Of a DNA stretch of 64,000 nucleotides, positions 17,495 through 28,767 are shown one piece after another. Position 1 is the first letter of the stretch. Every line of letters starts with the position of its first letter. A program made the translations under genes and the position numbers. The stretch comes from Helicobacter sp. 12S02634-8 (lineage in GTDB: Bacteria > Campylobacterota > Campylobacteria > Campylobacterales > Helicobacteraceae), in assembly GCF_002272865.1 (NCBI RefSeq), contig NZ_MLAP01000001.1:218441-282440 (forward strand), read 5' to 3'. The notes beneath the pieces were generated by a model. The model searched no databases. It was not told the DNA's origin and was given only the letters and a program-made list of their open reading frames with translations.

Positions 17495-18922
17495 CTACTC
17501 CATAATGGGGATAAAAATCTGAGGATTATTATCAAGCATGAACGATATTTTTTCTACTTTGGTAGAAAAAAACCAAAAAAATCGCGTCTTGCTGATACAC
17601 TCTTCAAAGGGAAGAAACTGCAACACAGGGTGCTTGGTTTCCTTCAAAAACAACACAGGGTTTTTGGAGTTGGTGCGATGGACTCGGATTTTTTTATCAA
17701 AAATGCGTGAGAGATTTTCATAATCTTGAGTGATCTGGACTTGATAATGCCCATCTGGCTCAAAATCATACAACAATACGCCCAAGCCCATTTGGATAGA
17801 AATATCAAAGATAATCGAAGAAATATTTTCCCCTGTATTCATCTCTTCGTTCAAAACGACCATACTTTCTTTGACTTCTTTGATATCCCTAGGGCTTGTT
17901 TTCAAAACAGGTGTCGCAATATCAAAAAGAGCCTTGCGAGAGTGCCTACTGCTGAAAATCTCTTTACCGATCACAACAAGTCCGATTTTTTTTTCGCTAT
18001 CTTCTTTGAGCTTGGTGATAAAATCAGCTCCACTATAATCCAAAGACACATTGACATCGCTTTGGTCTAGGGATTTTATCTTTTGGAGCAAGGGGAAATT
18101 TGCGGGGTTTAAGACTCGGATATAGAGCTTGTGGCTTTTGGTGTGGCGATGGACATACAAAGCTTGATGTAAATCCCGCATTACAGCCTTTTCAGACTGC
18201 AGCAATGTATCCACATACACATAAGTATCCCGACCAAAAGGAGCAGGAAACTGACCGATATCGCTTTTTATCTGGCGATACACATTGTCTAAGACCTTAG
18301 GATCGCCTGCAACAAGCAAAATATCCCTAGGTTGGATCACCATCGAATAATTACTCAAAAGAAATTCGCTATGGCGATAGATACCCACTATTTTGTAGTT
18401 TTTTTGCTGGATAGAACCGATATGGCGATAAGCAAACACGCTCCCAAAAGGCACACCAATCTCCATCACCTCCCCTTGTTCAAGACCAAAGCCTTGCGGG
18501 ATCAAAGGCACATTAGGCAGTCTAGCTAGCAGCCTGCCTGCTATGATTTGGGCTTCTTCCATCAAAACGACTTTTTCATCTTCAAGCAATTTTGGCAGCG
18601 CAATCTCATCTTCATAGGCACTCACAACAATACGGATAGCTTTATACCTACTTTTGATGATTTCATAGACAATCTCTCTTTCTCTGGGGCTTTCCATAAT
18701 GATAAACACATCACTGACATCTTCGTCCATCGCACTCAAAAGCCTATAAGAAGAAGTCGGATCAAAAATCTGAAAATTAAATGTGCTAGGAACTTTGATG
18801 GGCACCAAACTCGCATCTTTAGAGATGACAATATAAAGATTATTACTAAAATACTTCTCAAGCACTGTATTCAAAAACTTTTTTGCTACAATTCCATCAG
18901 CAATCAAAACGATTTTTTTCAA
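17495..18922 (-). CDS. COG3400 family TrkA-like nucleotide-binding protein
   Basis: A 475-residue cytoplasmic protein starting with a Rossmann-like segment (KKIVLIADGIVAKKFLNTVL). A TrkA-C-like domain at about residues 140-220 ends in PRDILLVAGDPKVLDNVYRQI, and further alpha/beta segments follow. It belongs to the COG3400 group of Campylobacterota and resembles RCK regulators of potassium or other ion transport, but no transporter gene is adjacent. The glycine-rich NAD loop is degenerate. The start is TTG with AAGGGG about four bases upstream. It is the first gene of the long minus-strand operon to bioV and is divergent from tgt. Confidence 0.8.
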   Translation of the reverse strand: MKKIVLIADGIVAKKFLNTVLEKYFSNNLYIVISKDASLVPIKVPSTFNFQIFDPTSSYRLLSAMDEDVSDVFIIMESPREREIVYEIIKSRYKAIRIVVSAYEDEIALPKLLEDEKVVLMEEAQIIAGRLLARLPNVPLIPQGFGLEQGEVMEIGVPFGSVFAYRHIGSIQQKNYKIVGIYRHSEFLLSNYSMVIQPRDILLVAGDPKVLDNVYRQIKSDIGQFPAPFGRDTYVYVDTLLQSEKAVMRDLHQALYVHRHTKSHKLYIRVLNPANFPLLQKIKSLDQSDVNVSLDYSGADFITKLKEDSEKKIGLVVIGKEIFSSRHSRKALFDIATPVLKTSPRDIKEVKESMVVLNEEMNTGENISSIIFDISIQMGLGVLLYDFEPDGHYQVQITQDYENLSRIFDKKIRVHRTNSKNPVLFLKETKHPVLQFLPFEECISKTRFFWFFSTKVEKISFMLDNNPQIFIPIME

Positions 18923-18990
18923 AATACCCCTTTAAAATATTCTCCCTTAAGACCCATCAAGGCATACGATAATTATACCAAAAGGTTTAA

Positions 18991-20127
<1,137 letters not shown>

Positions 20128-20131
20128 CCCC

Positions 20132-21511
20132 TTAAGACTTGGGTCTTGTGATTTTGCTGCACGCTAAACAATTGGTATAAATATCGACAGATTTATCGAT
20201 AGAGTCTTTGAGTTTTTCTAATCTTCTAGTGATACTGATGAGTTCATCGCTAGATTGGATAGCGATATATTCACTCATATCGATTTGCTTTTGGATCTCT
20301 TCTTGCTCGCTTGGAGTGAAATTTTTCTTTTGCAGATGTGTTTTGATATCAGCGCTGATTTCAAGGATTTCATTATGTATCTGCTCGCCTAGCTGCTTAG
20401 CTAGCAAAGCAGAGCCCTTGGTCTTTTGGATCCGTTCGATAAATTCATCGATCTCATCTCTTGCCCTTGCTAGCTCTGTATTGGCATCGATTTGGATATC
20501 AGAGATATTATTTTTTCTCATATCTTTGAAATAATTCACAAAATTCTTGATCTGGCTTTTGACCCAAGCAATCGTGAAAAATAGCCCAAAAATCACAAAT
20601 GAAATCATCACCACAGCAATATATTGAAAGATATTAAAAGTCCTCTCAATCTTCTTGCTCGCTTCTGTGTATAGCCCATAGAGTATCTCAAGGTTTTTAC
20701 TCACCAAAGTGCCATATTCATTGATTTTGACAAAAGAATCAAACAAAACTTCTTGATTGGCAATGACTTGCCGAATATTTGTGGCATATTCTTGCCAAAA
20801 ATTATAATTACTTTTGATAGCGCCATAGAGTGCAGGGTATTTTTTATAATCAGCGTGGGTATAAAATGCAACGATAGTGGCATTGTATGCTTCAAAGGCT
20901 TCTAAAAACTCTTCATAGGCATTGCGATCTTGACTGGCTGCATATACAAGCATTTTATAAGATATGCGCTGGCTGAGCATACGCTGCCTGCCTGCAGTGT
21001 CAATTTCTTGCTGGGAGCGCTGGGCTTTAAGCATTGCCTTGACGATACCATCGCTCAAATCCAAAAGCTTTTTATTGTTTGCTGATAAAAAACTGCGATT
21101 TTTATGCAAATAATGTGTGGCAATCTGATAGGCATTGATACCACTTGCTAGCACGCTCCATTGGAAATAAAGCTTATCAAAGGTCGTTTGCGCTTCCTTT
21201 TTATCCAACCAAAAAAAGTCATACAAATTATTTTGATAATACAATACATTGAACTTCTGATCAAAGCTTTGGACATCAGATTGGATACGATTGGGGCTAT
21301 GTTTATAGGCATAACTACTCAAAAATACTTCTTTGATCATCACTTGAGAAAGTCGGATTTGTGCGTTGATTTGATTGAGGATATGCGTGAGGGCAAGGTT
21401 TTTTTTATTCAGATAGATATTGATAGCAATCACCAAAAAGACCATCACAAAAGTCACTGTTGCGATTGCAAAAAGTCTAGAAGAGATAGGTTTTTTAAAA
21501 GCTAGCTTCAT
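20132..21511 (-). CDS. PilJ/NarX-like nitrate-sensor-domain membrane protein without output domain
   Basis: TM1 lies at about residues 13-33, then a periplasmic helical sensor with two PilJ-type modules. Module one starts ALTHILNQINAQIRLSQ, and module two contains EIDTAGRQRMLSQRISYKML, the hallmark of the nitrate/nitrite-sensing bundle of NarX-type sensors. TM2 is at about 297-319, followed by a cytoplasmic coiled coil and a terminal CLAC motif (Cys448, Cys451). There is no kinase, HAMP or methyl-accepting signalling domain. It lies nine bases after the Crp/Fnr gene, so the two probably form one unit. A role in sensing nitrogen oxides or redox is inference. Confidence 0.8.
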   Translation of the reverse strand: MKLAFKKPISSRLFAIATVTFVMVFLVIAINIYLNKKNLALTHILNQINAQIRLSQVMIKEVFLSSYAYKHSPNRIQSDVQSFDQKFNVLYYQNNLYDFFWLDKKEAQTTFDKLYFQWSVLASGINAYQIATHYLHKNRSFLSANNKKLLDLSDGIVKAMLKAQRSQQEIDTAGRQRMLSQRISYKMLVYAASQDRNAYEEFLEAFEAYNATIVAFYTHADYKKYPALYGAIKSNYNFWQEYATNIRQVIANQEVLFDSFVKINEYGTLVSKNLEILYGLYTEASKKIERTFNIFQYIAVVMISFVIFGLFFTIAWVKSQIKNFVNYFKDMRKNNISDIQIDANTELARARDEIDEFIERIQKTKGSALLAKQLGEQIHNEILEISADIKTHLQKKNFTPSEQEEIQKQIDMSEYIAIQSSDELISITRRLEKLKDSIDKSVDIYTNCLACSKITRPKS

Positions 21512-21520
21512 ATTGCCTCA

Positions 21521-22192
21521 TTATATTTTATAGATTTCTTGCAGTTTTGTTTGGTTCAAGACAACCAATGCACCTTTTGTATCCAGCCCCACGATTCCAT
21601 CTTGTTTGAGCTTTTTGAGTATCCTTGAGAGCGTTTCAGGCTGGATATTGAGCTGATAGGCGACTTCTTGGCGTTGGGTCGAGTTGAAGCGATAGAGCTG
21701 TTTATCTAGCATATAAGCAAGCTTTGCCATCGCATCAAAAATAATATCTCGATTGATGATTTGGGCTAGGATTTGATTTTTTAAAATCACTTGCTTGGTG
21801 AGATTTTCCCATAATGTACCATCTCTTTTGCCCCAATCAAGCAATTTCTTCTGATCGATACTGACAATCTCGCTATCTTGCAAGATAGAGGCGTTGCCAA
21901 AAGTCTTGATTTCACTCAAACCAATATCATTGATAAGCAGCAATTCATCTTGATATTCTTGCGTGTGATGGATACTATAGAGGTATTTTTTATTACCAAA
22001 ACGATCGAATTTATCAATACTCACAGCCCCAGAAAGCAAGAACAAAAACTGCTCCATCTTCTCGCCCTCATAAAACAAAATCACATCTTTAAAGTAAGAT
22101 TTTATTTTACTAAAACTACAAATCTCGCTCAAAAGTCCATCACAAATATTTTCAAACAAAGAAAGTGTTTTGAGTTTTTCTATCAATCCCAA
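21521..22192 (-). CDS. Crp/Fnr-family transcription regulator
   Basis: It has an N-terminal cyclic-nucleotide-binding-like barrel (about residues 15-115; VILFYEGEKMEQFLFLLSG), a dimerisation helix, and a C-terminal winged helix. The recognition motif is QEVAYQLNIQPETLSRILKKL at about 175-195. It lacks the N-terminal cysteine cluster of FNR, so it is not an Fe-S oxygen sensor of that kind; a heme or other effector is possible, as in the Dnr/NssR class of nitrosative-stress regulators. The start is TTG 22192 after AGAGGGG. It is upstream of, and probably cotranscribed with, the PilJ-type sensor-domain gene. H. pylori itself has no Crp/Fnr regulator that I recall. Confidence 0.86.
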   Translation of the reverse strand: MGLIEKLKTLSLFENICDGLLSEICSFSKIKSYFKDVILFYEGEKMEQFLFLLSGAVSIDKFDRFGNKKYLYSIHHTQEYQDELLLINDIGLSEIKTFGNASILQDSEIVSIDQKKLLDWGKRDGTLWENLTKQVILKNQILAQIINRDIIFDAMAKLAYMLDKQLYRFNSTQRQEVAYQLNIQPETLSRILKKLKQDGIVGLDTKGALVVLNQTKLQEIYKI

Positions 22193-22388
22193 ACCCCTCT
22201 TAGTGATGACCCATCAGGCAAATAGCAGCACTCAATTGCCCCTTAGCTCCCAAAACAAAGGGCTTGCAACCAAGCTCTTGGCCCAATCTCTTCTCCCAAA
22301 ATACCAAAGACCCCTGAAGCATTATATCTCCCTTTTACTCTATCCCCACACCTCCTCTTAAAACGCCCAAAGCCTTGATACAATCAAT

Positions 22389-24950
22389 CTACAAGCTAAA
22401 ATCCTCCATTTTATCAAAGTTCAAATATCGATAAACACTTTCTTTTTTGCCTTGAAGTTTCTCTGGGACAAGCTTCAAATATTCTTCTGTGCTAGGCAAT
22501 CTCCCTAGCAATGCACACACAGCGCCAAGCTCAGCACTCCCCAAATAAACTTGCGCCCCTTTTCCCATGCGATTATCAAAATTCCTTGTAGAAGTCGAAA
22601 ACACCACGGCATTATCACGCACACGGGCTTGATTCCCCATACACAAGCTGCACCCAGGGATTTCCATTCTCGCCCCTGCAGCACCAAATATCGATAAATA
22701 GCCCTCTTTAGTGAGCTGCTTCTCGTCCATCTTTGTTGGTGGGGCGATCCAAACTCTAGCAGGCGACGCCCCTGCTCCCTTGACAATCTCGCCAAATGCC
22801 CTAAAATGCCCGATATTTGTCATACAACTCCCGATAAAAACTTCATCAATATGATGGGGTCGCTTGGGATTTTGCAAAATCTCACTCAAGGTCGCTACAT
22901 CATCAGGATCATTGGGGCAAGCCAAAATCGGCTCCTTCACATCAGCCAAATCAATCTCAATCACAGCTGCATACTCTGCATCCTTATCTGGCTGCAATAA
23001 TGTGGGGTTTTTGATCCACTCACGCATTTTATCGGCTCGGCGCTTGAGGGTCTGCGCGTTTTCATAGCCATCTTGGATCATCTTTTCAATCAGCTCGATA
23101 TTAGATTGCAAATATTCAATAATCGGCTCTTTATTCAACAAAATACTGCACGCTGCTGCACTCCTCTCTGCGCTCGCATCACTGAGCTCAAAGGCTTGTT
23201 CGACTTTGATATCACCCAAGCCCTCAATCTCTAAAATACGCCCATTGAATACATTTTTCTTGCCCTTTTTCTCCACGCTCAAAAGCCCTTGCTTGATAGC
23301 ATAATAAGGGATCGCATTGACCAAATCCCTCAAAGTAATGCCCGGATTCAAGCTCCCTTTAAAGCGCACCAACACAGATTCGGGCATATTCAAAGGCATC
23401 GCACCTGTCACAGCCGCAAAAGCCACTAGCCCACTCCCAGCAGGGAAGCTCAGACCTATGGGGAATCGCGTATGGCTATCTCCACCTGTCCCCAAAGTAT
23501 CTGGCAAGCACATTCTATTGATCCAAGAGTGGATAATCCCATCTTTAGGTCGCAGTGCCACCCCGCCCCTTGTTGTCATGAATTCAGGCAAAGTAGCCTG
23601 TAAGCTAATATCAGCTGGCTTGGGATAAGCAGCTGTATGGCAAAAGCTTTGCAAGACAAAATCAGCGCTAAAACTCAAGCTTGCTAGCTCTTTGACCTCA
23701 TCTCTAGTCATTGCCCCTGTAGTATCTTGACTCCCCACAGTCGTAGCCTTTGGCTCACAATAACTCCCCGCTCTAATGCCCTCAACCCCGCAAGCTCTCC
23801 CTACGATCTTTTGTGCTAAAGTATAGCCCTTGCCTGTATCCTTGGGAACTTCAGGTTTGGCAAAGACTTCCGACTCGCCCAATCCTAAAAACTCCCTAGC
23901 TCGATTGGTTAATCCCCTGCCGATAATCAAAGAGATACGTCCCCCTGCACGCATTTCATCTACAATCGTCAAAGGCGTGAGTTTAAAAGAACTGACCTGC
24001 TTGCCATCGCACTTGATGATCCCCTCATAGGGATAAATATCAATCACATCGCCCTCTTTCAAGTCCTTGACATCAGCAATAATCGGCAATGCCCCGCTAT
24101 CTTCACAAGTATTGAAAAATATCGGCGCGATCACCCCACCAATCACAACACCTCCACTTTTTTTATTGGGAACATAAGGAATCGGATGTCCAAAATGCCA
24201 CATAATAGAATTACAAGCTGACTTCCTAGAGCTCCCTGTCCCCACGACATCGCCAACATAAGCAACAGGGATATTTTTTGATTTGATATTCTCAAGACGT
24301 TTTTCATAGTTTTCTATGCGACTTTTAAGCATTGCCTTAGCGTGCAAGGGAATATCACTGCGTGTGAAGGCATCAGATGCAGGGCTTAAGTCATCAGTAT
24401 TGGTTTCTCCATCGATTTTAAGCACGCACATTTGTATCTTTTCAGGCAATGCTTCTCTGCTCAAAAACCACTCTGCATTTGCCCACGATGCAATCACTTC
24501 TTTTGCTAAAGGATTGCTAGCAGAGAGTTTGGCAACTACTTCAAAAGCGTCATAAACAAGCAAAGTATGCTTGAGCGCATTGGCTGCTTCTTGGGCGATG
24601 GAGGAGTCTTGATGTTTGATGCCCTCTATCAGATAGCCCACATTATAGCCCCCTAGCATAGTTCCTAGGTATTTGATCGCTTCTAATGCCGAAAAATCAG
24701 CACATTTCAATTCTCCTTGAGAGATTTTCCCCAAAAACTCTGCCTTGACCTTCGCCCCCTCATCGACCCCAGGGCTCACTCGATGGATCAAAAGCTCCTT
24801 AGCAAACTCCCTATCACTTTTAGAGCAGGCTGTATCTGTTAAGATCTTGATGACTTCTTGCACTTGACTCGCATTTAATGGGAGTGGGGGGACACCCTCT
24901 TGCTTCCTTGTTTCTTGCACACGTTTGTATTCACTGATAAACTCTTGCAT
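22389..24950 (-). CDS. acnB: Aconitate hydratase B
   Basis: A TCA-cycle 4Fe-4S enzyme that interconverts citrate and isocitrate; AcnB of many bacteria also binds RNA when the cluster is lost. Order: N-terminal HEAT-like domain (residues 1-160), swivelling domain ([14 protein letters not shown] near 240), then the catalytic domains with SHTRFPIG and the cluster cysteines in [12 protein letters not shown] and [13 protein letters not shown]. Length (853 residues) is normal for AcnB. ATG 24950 has AAGGAG six bases upstream; GTG 24953 would be too close to it. A 7-7-7 palindrome lies in the leader. It forms a single-gene unit flanked by intergenic DNA. Confidence 0.97.
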   Translation of the reverse strand: MQEFISEYKRVQETRKQEGVPPLPLNASQVQEVIKILTDTACSKSDREFAKELLIHRVSPGVDEGAKVKAEFLGKISQGELKCADFSALEAIKYLGTMLGGYNVGYLIEGIKHQDSSIAQEAANALKHTLLVYDAFEVVAKLSASNPLAKEVIASWANAEWFLSREALPEKIQMCVLKIDGETNTDDLSPASDAFTRSDIPLHAKAMLKSRIENYEKRLENIKSKNIPVAYVGDVVGTGSSRKSACNSIMWHFGHPIPYVPNKKSGGVVIGGVIAPIFFNTCEDSGALPIIADVKDLKEGDVIDIYPYEGIIKCDGKQVSSFKLTPLTIVDEMRAGGRISLIIGRGLTNRAREFLGLGESEVFAKPEVPKDTGKGYTLAQKIVGRACGVEGIRAGSYCEPKATTVGSQDTTGAMTRDEVKELASLSFSADFVLQSFCHTAAYPKPADISLQATLPEFMTTRGGVALRPKDGIIHSWINRMCLPDTLGTGGDSHTRFPIGLSFPAGSGLVAFAAVTGAMPLNMPESVLVRFKGSLNPGITLRDLVNAIPYYAIKQGLLSVEKKGKKNVFNGRILEIEGLGDIKVEQAFELSDASAERSAAACSILLNKEPIIEYLQSNIELIEKMIQDGYENAQTLKRRADKMREWIKNPTLLQPDKDAEYAAVIEIDLADVKEPILACPNDPDDVATLSEILQNPKRPHHIDEVFIGSCMTNIGHFRAFGEIVKGAGASPARVWIAPPTKMDEKQLTKEGYLSIFGAAGARMEIPGCSLCMGNQARVRDNAVVFSTSTRNFDNRMGKGAQVYLGSAELGAVCALLGRLPSTEEYLKLVPEKLQGKKESVYRYLNFDKMEDFSL

Positions 24951-24973
24951 CACAATCTCCTTAGGTAGTTTGG

Positions 24974-24994
24974 ATCGATATTCTGCCTATCGAT
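24974..24994. repeat. Palindrome ATCGATA-N7-TATCGAT in the acnB leader
   Basis: Two perfect 7-base inverted arms are separated by seven bases, just upstream of the acnB Shine-Dalgarno. It could be a protein operator or, as RNA, a short hairpin beside the ribosome-binding site. An AT-rich stretch with TATACT on the minus strand, a possible -10 box, follows at about 25007-25012. Confidence 0.5.
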
Positions 24995-25164
24995 AATCAT
25001 TACAGAGTATATAATATTCAAACTTAGCTTAACAATAAAGCAATTACCACCAACTGATTGTGGTCGCTATGTGTCAAATTGTTACATTTCCCCCACCATT
25101 TAAACACCACACACTCCCCCACTCTTCAGACCCCACCTCAAAATACCACATCTCCCCAAAAGCC

Positions 25165-27099
25165 CTATCCCAATAGCTCTTGGGCTTTTTCTTCGAGTGC
25201 AAAATATCTTGCTACATCTTCTTCTAGCTTATCTTTTGCTTCTTGTAGTTCTAATGCCATCTGCGTAATCTTGCTATTTTCATAGCGACTCACATCACTC
25301 AAAGCTGCTTCCAAATCTGAAATATGCTGCTCTAAGCGCTCAATAGCCAAGGGCAAATGCTCCAACTCTTGGGCTTCTTTGTAGCTGAGTTTTGTGGGCT
25401 TTTTTTGTCTGGGCGTGGGTATGGGCGTGGATTTGAGTTCTTTTTGTATATTTTCATACTCGCTCAGTTCTTTTTGCATATCAAGATATTCACTATAATC
25501 TGTATAAATCTCCTCACACAGCCCATCACCCCTAAACACCAAGAGTTTATGGGCAATTTTATCGACAAAATACCGATCGTGGCTCACAAAAAGGATTGCA
25601 CCCTCAAAGTTTTGGAGATATTCTTCTAAAATATTGATGGTTGCAATATCTAAATCATTAGTGGGTTCATCTAAAATCAAGCAGTCATATTTTCTTGTAA
25701 ATAAAAGCGCTAATGCGACTCTGTTTTTCTCCCCACCACTCAAATAAGAGATTTTTTTATCCAAAAATTCTTTAGGGAATAAAAAATTCTTCAGATACCC
25801 AAATACATGCATACTCTTATTGCCCACTTCGATATGATCCCCACCATTGGGGCAAAATATCTCAAGGAGATTTTTATCCTCATCAAGCATTGCTCTATGC
25901 TGGTCAAAATACCCAATACGCATATCCCCGCGTTTGAGTGTGCCACTATCGGGCTTGAGATGACCCAAAAGTATCTTGAGTAAGGTCGATTTCCCACTGC
26001 CATTTTTACCCACAATCGCGATTTTATCTTTTTGCAAGACCCTCAAAGTAAGATTTTTAATCAAAACCTTATCCCCTAGTGCTTTTGTGATATTTTCACA
26101 CTCAAAAAGCATTTTTCTAGCATTGACCCCCTCCTCGCGATTGAAATGTTGCTTCTCTCGCTGGAGTTCTAGGCGCATTTTAGAGATAATGCTAGGATTG
26201 CTCTTTGCCATTTGACGCATTTGCAGCACCCTAGCTTTGCGCCCCTCATTGCGCTTTCGCCTTGCTTGCACACCTCTTTGCAGCCACTCTTCCTCGCTTT
26301 TTAAGAGCTTGAGTAGATGTTCGTGTTCTTTGGATAAGCGCTGATAGATTTCTTCTTTTTTCTGCAAATAATTGCGATACCCTCCCTCAAAGCTTGTGAG
26401 CTTCCCTCCATCGACTTCTACAACTCGGTGGGCTAAACTCTCGATAAAATACCGATCGTGGCTGATAAAAACCACACTGCACTCAAGAGAGCCAATCATC
26501 TCTTCTAAAAACTCCACACTCTGGACATCTAAATGGTTGGTCGGCTCATCGAGTATGAGTATATCAGCTTGTTTTAATAGCAATCCTGCAAGTGCCAAAC
26601 GCTTCTGCTCGCCCCCACTTAAGGTATTTGCTAGCCTATCGGCCACATCAAGCATATCAAAACGCAATAAAATCTCTTCAACTTTACCACTCAAATCCCA
26701 CGCCCGATGCTCCTCGATAAATCCCATCAGCTGCCCTTGCTCTTCTAGGAGGGCTGCAGGCTGAGAGTGGTCTTTGAGCTCAAGATTGATAGCTTCTAGC
26801 CTTTTGTGTGCATTTTTTAGCTCACTCAAACTCTCCTCACACACCTCCCTCACGCTCATGAGAGGTTCAAACACAGGATTTTGTGCCAGACTTAAAATCT
26901 TAAGATTATTTTGAGTGATCCTCTCGCCCACATCTTGTTCTATCTGGCCTGTAAGGATCTGGACTAAGGTCGTTTTCCCGCTGCCATTTTTACCCACAAT
27001 CGCGATTTTCTCGCCCTTGCAGATAGAAAAATTCACATCTTTTAAGATCACTTTATAATCATACTGCTTGCTGATATTGAGCAAACTCACTAATGCCAT
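25165..27099 (-). CDS. ABC-F family ATPase
   Basis: A soluble protein with two ABC ATPase domains and no membrane part. Members act on the ribosome (Uup/EttA-like translation factors) or give antibiotic protection. Domain 1 has Walker A GKNGSGKTTL near residue 36 and signature LSGGEQKRLALAG. The ABC-F linker is rich in Lys, Arg and Glu at about 225-310 (WLQRGVQARRKRNEGRK). Domain 2 has GKNGSGKSTLL and LSGGEKNRVALAL. A C-terminal coiled coil (last 80 residues) resembles Uup. The start is ATG 27099 (MALVSLLNI); the frame extends upstream without a good start signal. Confidence 0.92.
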   Translation of the reverse strand: MALVSLLNISKQYDYKVILKDVNFSICKGEKIAIVGKNGSGKTTLVQILTGQIEQDVGERITQNNLKILSLAQNPVFEPLMSVREVCEESLSELKNAHKRLEAINLELKDHSQPAALLEEQGQLMGFIEEHRAWDLSGKVEEILLRFDMLDVADRLANTLSGGEQKRLALAGLLLKQADILILDEPTNHLDVQSVEFLEEMIGSLECSVVFISHDRYFIESLAHRVVEVDGGKLTSFEGGYRNYLQKKEEIYQRLSKEHEHLLKLLKSEEEWLQRGVQARRKRNEGRKARVLQMRQMAKSNPSIISKMRLELQREKQHFNREEGVNARKMLFECENITKALGDKVLIKNLTLRVLQKDKIAIVGKNGSGKSTLLKILLGHLKPDSGTLKRGDMRIGYFDQHRAMLDEDKNLLEIFCPNGGDHIEVGNKSMHVFGYLKNFLFPKEFLDKKISYLSGGEKNRVALALLFTRKYDCLILDEPTNDLDIATINILEEYLQNFEGAILFVSHDRYFVDKIAHKLLVFRGDGLCEEIYTDYSEYLDMQKELSEYENIQKELKSTPIPTPRQKKPTKLSYKEAQELEHLPLAIERLEQHISDLEAALSDVSRYENSKITQMALELQEAKDKLEEDVARYFALEEKAQELLG

Positions 27100-27233
27100 G
27101 ATTTCCCTTGATTTGATATAGGCAATTATACTAAAATCCAAAATGTGATGGTAGTTACTAAAATTTTATATTTTTGTGCGATCATTGTAAAATTTTAGTT
27201 AAAGTTTTCTCACCCATTCCCAAGGGAGCTTAT

Positions 27234-27917
27234 ATGCGTTTTGGAAAAATAGAATACATCAATCTCTTGCCCTTTGATGTCTTTATCAAGGCTTATCCTG
27301 CCACTTCTGGATTCAAGAAATTTTTACAACTCAAAAAGTCCTATCCTGCTAGATTGAATAAAGATTTTTTATTCCAAAGGATCGATGCAGGCTTTATCTC
27401 TTCTATCGCAGGCTATTCTTCAGCCCGCAAGCATAAAGCCACGAACTCAGCTATCATCGCTAAAGGAAGTGTATGGAGTGTGATGGTTATCCCTGCCCCA
27501 CAAGCACAAGACTACCAATCAGCCACTTCTAACGCCCTTTGCAAGGTCTTAGGGCTTCAAGGCGAAGTGCTCATTGGCGATCGTGCACTTGCTTATCGCT
27601 ATCTTGGTGGGGCACATACTGATATGGGCGAAGTTTGGTATGCAAAGACACATTTGCCCTTTGTCTTTGGCCGATTTTGTTTCAATACACACAGGGATTT
27701 TTACCAAAAAATCTCCACACACTTCAATCAAAAACCAATCAAAATCCCCCATTACATCTTAATGCAATATGCCCAAAAAACCTCCATCTCCAAGCAATAT
27801 ATCCTTGAATACCTCAAACATATTTACTACAAAATGGGACCTAAAGAAAAATTAGGACTCCAGCGATTCTACCACGCACTATTACTCAAAAAAATCAAAA
27901 AGCCCGCTCGCTTCTAG
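27234..27917 (+). CDS. mqnA: Chorismate dehydratase MqnA (futalosine menaquinone pathway)
   Basis: First step of the futalosine route to menaquinone, turning chorismate into 3-enolpyruvylbenzoate; Helicobacter and Campylobacter use this route. Family features: GKIEYINLLPFDVF at the N terminus, a central GEVLIGDRALAY, and HTDMGEVWYAKTHLPFVFGRF, all typical of the periplasmic-binding-like fold of MqnA. Length is 227 residues. ATG 27234 has AAGGGAG six bases upstream. It is divergent from the ABC-F gene, and its 3' end overlaps the convergent membrane-protein gene by four bases. Confidence 0.88.
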   Translation: MRFGKIEYINLLPFDVFIKAYPATSGFKKFLQLKKSYPARLNKDFLFQRIDAGFISSIAGYSSARKHKATNSAIIAKGSVWSVMVIPAPQAQDYQSATSNALCKVLGLQGEVLIGDRALAYRYLGGAHTDMGEVWYAKTHLPFVFGRFCFNTHRDFYQKISTHFNQKPIKIPHYILMQYAQKTSISKQYILEYLKHIYYKMGPKEKLGLQRFYHALLLKKIKKPARF

Positions 27918-28756
27918 TGCCTAAAACTCGCATACATCCACTCCCCACACCAGCCCAAAAACGCGAGCACATAAAATGCCAAACGCATGTGATAATAATC
28001 TTGGGCTTGGGCTAAGATATTAGAGCAAAACAAGCACACAAGCACACCTAAAATCAAAAACAACATATTTGCATACTCATAAAATCCAAAAAACTCCTTA
28101 TGCAGCAAAAAAACGCGTATCAGCAGCACAAATGCCAGACAAAACAGAAAAAAATCAAGATAAAGCCACGCATTGCCCTTGTCATAATAAGCCTGAAGCC
28201 CTGAAGCAAATAGCGCGATGATACAGACATTGATAGAAGGGCAGAACATATCTAGATATTTCCCTAGCTTATGCTTTGTGTCTAGTTGATAGCCAAACCC
28301 CCATAAACCCAATGGCACAAACAGAAAAAAAATATAAAAAAACCCCGAAATCACAATAGAAGAAAAATTCACCCTAACCAAATCCCAAAAAGACAAATCC
28401 ATCAAATTCTCTTGATGTCCCAAGCCTAGCAAAGGTGAATCCAGTGTTTCTAGCATTGTGAGCCGTAAAATCAAAACAAAAATCAAAACAATACAAACCC
28501 CCATCGCTATGAGTCTATGGACAAGCACATCTTGACGTGCATAAGACGCCCCCACCACATACCCCAACGCAAGCAGCACACCACAAAAACAAAAAAAACT
28601 AATCAGCCCATCATACACCCTGCCCTCATCGGTTAAAATCAAAAATAATTGAGAAAAAGTATTGCTAAATTGTGAAACCAAAAGTGTCAAAACGCTAAAA
28701 ACAAAGAGCAAAAAAAAGACAGAAGAAAAAATAACTTTATACACATCAGGCCGCAT
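27914..28756 (-). CDS. Polytopic membrane protein, unknown function
   Basis: An inner-membrane protein of about 280 residues with seven or eight hydrophobic helices, for example FSSVFFLLFVFSVLTLLVS, IAMGVCIVLIFVLIL and LFLILGVLVCLFC. No known transport motif is visible. It follows amiA, the same neighbourhood recalled for H. pylori. ATG 28756 has AAGGA five bases upstream and is preferred to the TTG at 28771, which overlaps the amiA stop. Confidence 0.78.
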   Translation of the reverse strand: MRPDVYKVIFSSVFFLLFVFSVLTLLVSQFSNTFSQLFLILTDEGRVYDGLISFFCFCGVLLALGYVVGASYARQDVLVHRLIAMGVCIVLIFVLILRLTMLETLDSPLLGLGHQENLMDLSFWDLVRVNFSSIVISGFFYIFFLFVPLGLWGFGYQLDTKHKLGKYLDMFCPSINVCIIALFASGLQAYYDKGNAWLYLDFFLFCLAFVLLIRVFLLHKEFFGFYEYANMLFLILGVLVCLFCSNILAQAQDYYHMRLAFYVLAFLGWCGEWMYASFRH

Positions 28757-28767
28757 GCAATTCCTTA

